A program made the translations under genes and the position numbers. A stretch of DNA of 64,000 nt from Endozoicomonas euniceicola. GTDB lineage: Bacteria > Pseudomonadota > Gammaproteobacteria > Pseudomonadales > Endozoicomonadaceae. How positions within the stretch are numbered: the first letter of the stretch is position 1; every line of letters starts with the position of its first letter. The notes beneath the pieces were generated by a model, which saw only the letters and a program-made list of their open reading frames with translations, was not told the origin of the DNA and did no database searches. Of the stretch, positions 57,726 through 64,000 are shown piece after piece. The DNA lies in NCBI RefSeq assembly GCF_025562755.1, contig NZ_CP103300.1:2033501-2097500 (forward strand), in the 5' to 3' direction.

Positions 57726-59126
57726 TCAGAAGAAATTAATGGACGCCAGTCCAAGCAAAACCCCATAAATCAGCAACACCCCCACCGGGCTGATGATTCG
57801 CGCCGTCCTGATAAAGTCTTTGGTATCCACCAGGCCCGTAGCATGGGCCAGGGCATTGGGCGGTGTACTGATGGGCAGCCCCATACCCAGAGAGGAAGCC
57901 AGGGCAACCGCAGTACCCATTACCACCAGACCACCAAGGTCGGCAATGCTGGCAATAGAAACCGACATGGAAACAGCAATCGGCATCAGCAGGTTAGCCG
58001 TCGCGGTGTGGGACATAAACGTCGCCATCACCATACACAGAATACTGATACCCAGAATAATCATGGCACCGCTGTAGTTATCAAACGGTACCAGGCTGAC
58101 CACTTTTTCAGCCAGACCGGAAGAGGCAAGACCAGTACCAATCGCGATACCACCGGCCAGCAGCCACAGAACATCCCAGCTGATGTTTTTCAGGTCATTC
58201 TTTTCAACAATGCCGGTTAAGCTGAATACAGCCACTGGAATAATGGCCACTGCATAGGCGTTAATGCCATGGAAACTGGAGAGCATCCACAGCAACACTG
58301 TAGTAATCACAGTACCGTAAACAATGTAAGGCTTCAGACCCAGCTCAAACCGGGAGTCGATGGTGATGCTGATCTCTTTGCTTTTGGAAGGGTACAACTT
58401 CTGCAGCAACCACCAGCTGAAAGCAATCAGCACAACGGTAACAGGCACTGCAAAGGCCATCCAGCCACCAAAACTCAGGGCGTACTCACCGACAAAGTAA
58501 CGAAACGCGATCGCATTGGGCGGTGTACCAATTGGAGTTCCCATTCCCCCCAGGTTCGCCGCAATAGGAATAGAAATAACCAGGGCACGACAACCCGGAT
58601 CAGAACTGTCCATTTTCGCCAGCAGAGGTGTCATGATCGTCAGCATCATTACGCTGGTGGCCGTGTTGCTCATAAACATGGAGAACACCGCGGTAATAAT
58701 CATTACACCCAGCATAACGATCTCATAACGTGTCCCGAACGGTTTCAACAGGACGCGGGCAAGGTTCAGATCAAGCTTGTATTTGGCACAGGCCATGGCA
58801 ATAAAGAATCCGCCCAGAAACAGAATAATGACTGGCGAAGCAAAACTATTGAAAATTGACGTGTAAGCCAGAGCCTCATCCCCCAGGGCTTCACGTAACG
58901 GGAAAGGAGCGCTGTTCGTGGTCGTCAGCACCAGCAGCATGATAATCAGCAGCGATGTTGCAAAAGCGGGTACAGCGTCGCTTATCCACATCATGGTGGC
59001 CAGCACGAAGATCGCCAGTACACGTTGCTGCAATACACTGAACATGCCTTCCGGAAAAATCATCTGGGGAAAGAAAAAAAGAACAAGAAATATGAGAGAT
59101 ATAGGTATCAATTTTTTAAGCGGCAT
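57726..59126 (-). CDS. DASS/SLC13-type sodium:dicarboxylate symporter
   Basis: 466-residue inner-membrane carrier. Two signature regions are visible: MSNTATSVMMLTIMTPLL with GMGTPIGTPPNAIAFRYF, and FMSHTATANLLMPIAVS (Ser-His-Thr instead of Ser-Asn-Thr in the second repeat) with LPISTPPNALAHATG. The pseudogene at 55372 is a close paralogue, and the more distant DASS gene at 15107 has Ser-Asn-Thr in both repeats. Likely imports C4-dicarboxylates with sodium. Confidence 0.9.
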   Translation of the reverse strand: MPLKKLIPISLIFLVLFFFPQMIFPEGMFSVLQQRVLAIFVLATMMWISDAVPAFATSLLIIMLLVLTTTNSAPFPLREALGDEALAYTSIFNSFASPVIILFLGGFFIAMACAKYKLDLNLARVLLKPFGTRYEIVMLGVMIITAVFSMFMSNTATSVMMLTIMTPLLAKMDSSDPGCRALVISIPIAANLGGMGTPIGTPPNAIAFRYFVGEYALSFGGWMAFAVPVTVVLIAFSWWLLQKLYPSKSKEISITIDSRFELGLKPYIVYGTVITTVLLWMLSSFHGINAYAVAIIPVAVFSLTGIVEKNDLKNISWDVLWLLAGGIAIGTGLASSGLAEKVVSLVPFDNYSGAMIILGISILCMVMATFMSHTATANLLMPIAVSMSVSIASIADLGGLVVMGTAVALASSLGMGLPISTPPNALAHATGLVDTKDFIRTARIISPVGVLLIYGVLLGLASINFF

Positions 59127-59375
59127 GGCTCAGACTTTCAGAAGGTGTAATTCACTGGGTATCTTTACGAAGACTTGAAATGGCATCAAATCCGTCAGAC
59201 GCATTAATAATGCCCTAATCTAATGAAAACAGTGCTGAGCCAGATCACTAAAATATTTAACCTATTAACTTTTTTAACCAAAAACTCACACAATCAAACG
59301 TTGGCAACTATATTTTCTCATTACTTTGTAACTTTCTGAGTTCACAATGAATTCAGAACAAAAATGGTACATATC

Positions 59376-60035
59376 ATGCCAAAAATAGAACTGATCAGCT
59401 TCAAACTCTGTCCCTATGTTCAGCGTTCAGTGATCACTCTTCTGGAAAAAAATATCCCCTTTGATGTCACCTATATCGAACTGGACAACAAACCAGACTG
59501 GTTCCTGGAAATTTCCCCCCTGGGTAAGGTTCCAGTCTTGCGAATAAACGACGACGACATTTTATTTGAGTCCGCCGTTATCAATGAATATCTTGATGAA
59601 ATCACTCCGCCGTCACTGCACCCTGAAGACCCTTTTGCAAAAGCCCGGAACCGTGCCTGGATCGAGTTTGGTTCCAGCCTGCTAATGACCAGCCACCGCC
59701 TGAGGACTGCCGAAGACGAAGAGTCGCTGGAAAAAGAACGTTCATTGCTTTTAACACAGCTGAACCAGCTTGAAGCACAGCTGAAAGGTGGAAAGTTCTT
59801 TAATGGTGAGCGCTTCAGCCTTGTCGACACCGCCTACGCCCCGGTTTTTTGCTTGATTGATCTGCTTGATCGCCATTTCAATACAGGCCTGCTTGAACAT
59901 TTACCAGGGCTGAAGAACTGGTCGAACAACCTGCTTCAGCGCCCTTCAGTTAAAGGCTCAGTAGTAGAGGATTATGAAGAACGGGTTCTACAGCGACTAC
60001 AAGATAGTAGCGCCATCCTCATCCGCCAGAGTTGA
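59376..60035 (+). CDS. Glutathione S-transferase family protein
   Basis: 219 residues from ATG 59376 (an in-frame ATG four codons upstream is possible). The thioredoxin-fold N-domain has Cys12 in LCPYVQRSVI, the CPYxxR site of Omega/SspA-like GSTs, which use cysteine rather than serine or tyrosine. Glutathione-binding residues follow in LGKVPVL and ESAVINEYLDE. The C-terminal helical domain has FSLVDTAYAPVF. Such proteins reduce mixed disulfides or dehydroascorbate. It would use glutathione, as would the GSS-containing operon at 24-29 kb, though nothing links their expression. Confidence 0.88.
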   Translation: MPKIELISFKLCPYVQRSVITLLEKNIPFDVTYIELDNKPDWFLEISPLGKVPVLRINDDDILFESAVINEYLDEITPPSLHPEDPFAKARNRAWIEFGSSLLMTSHRLRTAEDEESLEKERSLLLTQLNQLEAQLKGGKFFNGERFSLVDTAYAPVFCLIDLLDRHFNTGLLEHLPGLKNWSNNLLQRPSVKGSVVEDYEERVLQRLQDSSAILIRQS

Positions 60036-60039
60036 CAGC

Positions 60040-60075
60040 CTTCCCGCGCAGGCGGAGATCCGCTTGCGCGGGAAG
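60040..60075. terminator. Hairpin between the GST and rhlE genes
   Basis: CTTCCCGCGCA / TGCGCGGGAAG, 11-bp perfect stem enclosing a second stem GGCGGA/TCCGC. Placed 5 bp after the GST stop between convergent genes. It looks like a REP-type element as well as a terminator; only a weak T tail is present. Confidence 0.55.
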
Positions 60076-60098
60076 AACGACTGAAGAACCCACTTATC

Positions 60099-61427
60099 TC
60101 AGACCTTTGGTTTTACTCTGCGCCGCGGTGCTTTGCGTGGAGTTGTCAGAATGGGTTCGGCTTTTTCCCGGGGCCTTTTGGGTGCTTTTTTAGCACCTGA
60201 ACGCTGACCATCTTTATGACCAACCTTTGGTTTTTTCGGTTTCTTCTGCTTTCTCGGGCGACGCGAAGGATCATGGCCGGTTTCAGGTACAGTATGCACA
60301 GGCTCAAAACCGGCAATCTCCTTGCGCTCCAGAGTCTGTTGTATCAGTTGCTCAATGTCACCTAACTGGTCGGCTTCATCAGCACAAACCAGAGAAACCG
60401 CCTGACCGGTTGCCCCGGCACGACCGGTACGACCAATACGATGTACATAATCTTCAGCCACATTAGGCAAATCAAAGTTTACGACCTGAGGTAGCTGATC
60501 AATATCCAGACCGCGAGCGGCGATATCCGTTGCAACCAGCACACGAACATCGCCAGATTTAAATTCAGACAGTGCTCTTGTACGAGCCCCCTGACTTTTG
60601 TTGCCGTGGATAGCCGCCGATTTAATGCCTTTATCATCAAGATGACGACTTAAACGGTTTGCACCATGCTTAGTGCGGGTAAACACCAGCACCTGCTCCC
60701 ACTTATGTTTTTTGATCAAATTCGTTAACAGGGCTGGCTTCTGTTTTTTATCAACCGGACACACCCACTGCTTCACTAATTTGGTCGTGGTATTGCGGGG
60801 GCTAACAGAAATCTCAACAGGGTCATTCACCAGACTCTTCGCCAGAGTTCGAATCTGATCAGAAAAAGTGGCAGAAAACATCAAGTTCTGGCGACGTTTA
60901 GGCAGGATGTTCAGGATTTTCTTAATATCATGAATAAAGCCCATATCCAGCATACGATCAGCTTCATCCAGTACCAGTACTTCAAGATGTTTGAACCGGA
61001 CGGCATTCTGATTATACAAATCCAGTAAACGGCCGGGAGTTGCAATCAGAACATCAGCACCACGACGCATACGCATCATTTGTGGATTAATTTTCACGCC
61101 ACCATAAACAATCGCGGAGCTTAATGGCAAGTGTCGACTGTAAGCACGAACATTATCACCGACCTGTGCAGCCAACTCTCTTGTTGGGGTAAGAATCAAA
61201 GCACGAGCCTGATTTGGACCGGCACGTTCGCCACGATTCAGCAGTTCCAGAATTGGCAGAGTAAAGCCTGCCGTTTTACCAGTACCTGTTTGCGCTGCGG
61301 CCATGACATCCCTGCCTTCCAGTACTGCTGGAATCGCCTTGCTCTGAATTGGAGAAGGCGTTTCATAACCTTCCTCGGCTACCGCTTCCAGAATAGGGGC
61401 TGAAAGGCCCAGGGAATCAAAATTCAT
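60099..61427 (-). CDS. rhlE: DEAD-box RNA helicase RhlE
   Basis: 442 residues. Starts MNFDSLGLSAPILEAVAEEG, as RhlE does. Motifs: AQTGTGKT, TPTRELA, TPGRLLDL, DEADRMLDMGF, SATF, VFTRTKHGAN, ATDIAARGLDI and HRIGRTGRAG. The C-terminal ~70 residues are a basic tail (RRPRKQKKPKKPK and so on) that would bind RNA without specificity. Role in rRNA maturation and RNA turnover. It is the second DEAD-box gene of the window and lies next to the rRNA operon end. Confidence 0.92.
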   Translation of the reverse strand: MNFDSLGLSAPILEAVAEEGYETPSPIQSKAIPAVLEGRDVMAAAQTGTGKTAGFTLPILELLNRGERAGPNQARALILTPTRELAAQVGDNVRAYSRHLPLSSAIVYGGVKINPQMMRMRRGADVLIATPGRLLDLYNQNAVRFKHLEVLVLDEADRMLDMGFIHDIKKILNILPKRRQNLMFSATFSDQIRTLAKSLVNDPVEISVSPRNTTTKLVKQWVCPVDKKQKPALLTNLIKKHKWEQVLVFTRTKHGANRLSRHLDDKGIKSAAIHGNKSQGARTRALSEFKSGDVRVLVATDIAARGLDIDQLPQVVNFDLPNVAEDYVHRIGRTGRAGATGQAVSLVCADEADQLGDIEQLIQQTLERKEIAGFEPVHTVPETGHDPSRRPRKQKKPKKPKVGHKDGQRSGAKKAPKRPREKAEPILTTPRKAPRRRVKPKV

Positions 61428-61514
61428 AGAATGATCTCTCGTATTTTACTATTTGTTCGAACAGCAAATAGCAAAAACCCCAACCGATTTCTCGACTGGG
61501 GTTTTCTAAATAAG

Positions 61515-61633
61515 TGTCTGGCGATGACCTACTCTCACATGGGGAAGCCCCACACTACCATCGGCGATGCGTCGTTTCACTTCCGAGTTCGGGATGGGAT
61601 CGGGTGGTTCCAACGCTCTATGGTCACCAGGCA
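61515..61633 (-). rRNA. rrf: 5S ribosomal RNA
   Basis: About 119 nt. On the minus strand it begins TGCCTGGTGACCATAG and contains CCGAACTCGGAAGTGAAAC, ending with AGGTCATCGCCAGACA, with both ends pairing as helix I. It follows the 23S gene after a ~190-bp spacer. Confidence 0.95.
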
Positions 61634-61654
61634 AAACTGGTCGAGCCTTCGGCT

Positions 61655-61801
61655 CTCAAGCTGGAAGCTATAAGCTTAAAGCTCGAAGCTGAACGCTCCT
61701 GGAATCCAAAATATACTTAAACAGCTTTGTTTATTCTTGCTCTACACTCTCTCACTATTGCGTACAGCTTCCGGCTTCAAGCTTATAGCTTCAAGCTCTT
61801 C
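61655..61801. repeat. Inverted repeat in the 23S-5S spacer
   Basis: Two 42-bp arms (61655-61696 and 61760-61801) are inverted copies built of AAGCT-containing units (GGAAGCTATAAGCTT and relatives), separated by 63 bp. The arms pair imperfectly but over their whole length, giving a long RNA hairpin between 23S and 5S. Confidence 0.75.
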
Positions 61802-61954
61802 AAATCGCTTTGGCGTTATATGGTCAAGCCTCTCGAGTCATTAGTACGGGTTAGCTCAACGCCTCACAACGCTTACACACCCCGCCTATCAACGTCGTAG
61901 TCTTCAACGTCTCTTATGTGACCTCTAGGGTCAAGGGAAGTCTCATCTTGAAGG

Positions 61955-61990
<36 letters not shown>

Positions 61991-62156
61991 TCCGAACTTA
62001 GCTACCGGGCAATGCGTCTGGCGACACAACCCGAACACCAGTGGTTCGTCCACTCCGGTCCTCTCGTACTAGGAGCAGCTCTCCTCAAACTTCCAACGTC
62101 CACGGCAGATAGGGACCGAACTGTCTCACGACGTTCTAAACCCAGCTCGCGTACCA

Positions 62157-62189
<33 letters not shown>

Positions 62190-62191
62190 GG

Positions 62192-62234
<43 letters not shown>

Positions 62235-62263
62235 ACCGCCGTCGATGTGAACTCTTGGGCGGT

Positions 62264-62317
<54 letters not shown>

Positions 62318-62440
62318 GCAGAACCACCGGATCACTAAGACCTACTTTCGTACCTGCTCGACATGTACGTCTCGCAGTCAAGCTGGCTTGTGCCTTTACA
62401 CTAACCGCACGATGTCCGACCGTGCTTAGCCAACCTTCGT

Positions 62441-62483
<43 letters not shown>

Positions 62484-62745
62484 ACCCACCACACAATGTC
62501 CCCGATCCCGGTTAGGGACCTGGGTTAGAACCTCAATATTGCCAGGGTGGTATTTCAAGGTCGGCTCCACGCAGACTGGCGTCCACGTTTCAAAGCCTCC
62601 CACCTATCCTACACAAGCAACATCAAGATCCACTGTGAAGCTGTAGTAAAGGTTCACGGGGTCTTTCCGTCTAGCCGCGGATACACTGCATCTTAACAGC
62701 GATTTCAATTTCACTGAGTCTTGGGTGGAGACAGCGTGGCCATCG

Positions 62746-62839
<94 letters not shown>

Positions 62840-63540
62840 CAACCGCTTCTTCCGAAGAATAACAGCATCAATTAACCTTCCGGCACCGGGCAGGCGTCAC
62901 ACCGTATACGTCCACTTACGTGTTAGCACAGTGCTGTGTTTTTAATAAACAGTCGCAGCCACCTGGTATCTTCGACCAGCCGGTGCTTACGGGGCAAGCC
63001 CTTCACACCAGCCGGCGCACCTTCTCCCGAAGTTACGGTGCCATTTTGCCTAGTTCCTTCACCCAAGTTCTCTCAAGCGCCTTGGTATTCTCTACCTGAC
63101 CACCTGTGTCGGTTTGGGGTACGGTTCCTTTTGACCTGAAGCTTAGAAGTTTTTCCTGGAAGCATGGCATCAACCACTTCCCGGCCGTAGCCGGTTCGTC
63201 ATCAGTTCTCGGCTTTGTGGGTCCGGATTTGCCTGAACCCACAGCCTACGACCTTAAACAGGGACAACCATCGCCCTGCCGGCCTAGCCTTCTCCGTCAC
63301 TCCGTCGCAGTCAAAAGGAGTACAGGAATATTAACCTGTTTCCCATCGATTACGTCTTTCGACCTCACCTTAGGGGCCGACTCACCCTGCGCCGATTAGC
63401 GTTGCGCAGGAACCCTTGGTCTTCCGGCGAGGGAGGATCTCACTCCCTTTATCGTTACTCATGTCAGCATTCGCACTTGTGATACGTCCAGCATGCCTCC
63501 CGGCACACCTTCAACCGCTTACACAACGCTCCTCTACCGC

Positions 63541-64000
63541 AATCAGAAGACAGATGACAGAAGACGGAGGACAGGTTGCTTAGAAGCTATTTCCAGCTTC
63601 TGTGTAATCCTGTCAACATCCGGGCTATTTGTTGGTATTCAGCCTTCAGAGCTTGCCATTGATTCAAGGTTATATAACCAAGGTCAAGACTGTATCTCGT
63701 CCAGACTCGCATTTCGTCGGCTGATCCGATGGCCATTAATAAAAACCTTCGAAACTCAGCGTTAGATACGCTTTATTTACCATAGCCTTCCGCAATGTTT
63801 GCGCAGATACCTTTACTGGCTCGACGCATTTGATCCGCTAACCCTGCAAATTGTTCGTGCTTCGGAAAATTCAAGCTCAGTGAGTGAATTTCCAAAGATA
63901 CCTTGTAAGCTCTTTTGAATACTTCAAGGTCTTCAAAGCCATTAACAGTTTTAGCCGACTCATTCATTGCTTCTGTACATCTTTCAATGATGAAAGAGGG
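63541..64000 (-). other. 23S rRNA intervening sequence (helix 45), partial
   Basis: Non-rRNA DNA interrupts the 23S gene next to the conserved GGTAGAGGAGCG segment, the usual site of helix-45 intervening sequences in Proteobacteria. It contains an S23-type gene, the typical passenger. Such inserts are cut out of the rRNA by RNase III and the fragments are not rejoined, so mature 23S would be in two pieces. The far edge is outside the window. Confidence 0.85.
63587..63967 (-). pseudogene. S23-type four-helix-bundle gene with an in-frame stop
   Basis: Starts MNESAKTVNGFEDLEVFKRA and matches the S23/four-helix-bundle family (FEDLEVFKRAYKVSLEIH, RRASKGICANIAEGYGK). A TAA at 63773-63775 stops it after 64 residues. 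Beyond the stop the same frame continues with family sequence (SVSNAEFRRFLLMAIGSADE, then LDLGYI) to a TAG at 63587. A CAA (Gln) to TAA change is the likely cause. The family protein is not required for rRNA function. Confidence 0.85.

Noticed and set aside
58269..58859. 196-codon open frame antisense to the DASS carrier.
   Set aside because: Gln/His/Asn-rich shadow of a membrane-protein gene with intact signature motifs on the other strand.

Overview
The window looks like a chromosomal stretch of a host-associated marine gammaproteobacterium, most plausibly an Endozoicomonas-type member of the Oceanospirillales. This is an inference from the mix of ordinary gammaproteobacterial genes (rluA, rlmA, dbpA, rmuC, mglBAC, phrB, rhlE, tRNA-Arg, tRNA-Ser and an rRNA operon) with symbiont-like genes (a type III secretion chaperone with its substrate, a secreted ankyrin protein, several secreted cysteine-containing orphans) and many transposons. 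No 16S gene is present, so the taxon cannot be fixed.

Layout. 0-7.8 kb: end of an acyl-CoA carboxylase gene and an acyl-CoA dehydrogenase; a 1,081-bp tandem duplication carrying two copies of an unknown 216-aa gene; pdxY, a YbjQ-type gene, an MFS transporter and rluA. 7.8-14.1 kb: small conserved genes (DUF5062-like, rlmA, a cupin, DUF2956), a secreted orphan and an IS607-type element whose TnpB lacks zinc-finger cysteines. 14.1-21 kb: a secreted orphan, a DASS carrier, dbpA, and a two-component system with a histidine-rich sensor loop, divergent from a histidine/methionine-rich periplasmic protein. 21-22.7 kb: IS200/IS605 copy 1. 22.9-30.3 kb: a secreted cysteine-rich protein, then marR, two ABC half-transporters and a eukaryotic-type glutathione synthetase homologue, followed by a small outer-membrane barrel. 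30.5-32.8 kb: a SycD/LcrH-type chaperone and a repeat-containing type III substrate. 32.8-45.2 kb: two tRNAs, an SDR-rmuC pair, mglBAC, copA and a secreted ankyrin protein. 45.4-47.7 kb: a DUF397 gene split by IS200/IS605 copy 2, which itself carries two inverted copies of a 101-115 bp MITE. 47.8-53.5 kb: a Na/phosphate carrier, an OprC-type copper receptor, phrB and a membrane-anchored deformylase-like protein. 53.5-61.4 kb: IS copy 3, a wrecked DASS paralogue, a secreted orphan, an intact DASS carrier, a GST and rhlE. 61.5-64 kb: 5S and the 3' part of 23S rRNA on the minus strand; the 23S gene holds an intervening sequence with a nonsense-mutated S23-type four-helix-bundle gene.

How parts may work together. 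The marR-ABC-ABC-GSS cluster reads as one thiol or peptide synthesis and export unit under a cysteine-bearing regulator. OprC (copper uptake), CopA (copper export) and the histidine-rich two-component cassette together suggest active metal management. The type III pair needs a secretion apparatus encoded elsewhere. All functions are inferred from sequence motifs recognised by eye; no database search was run.
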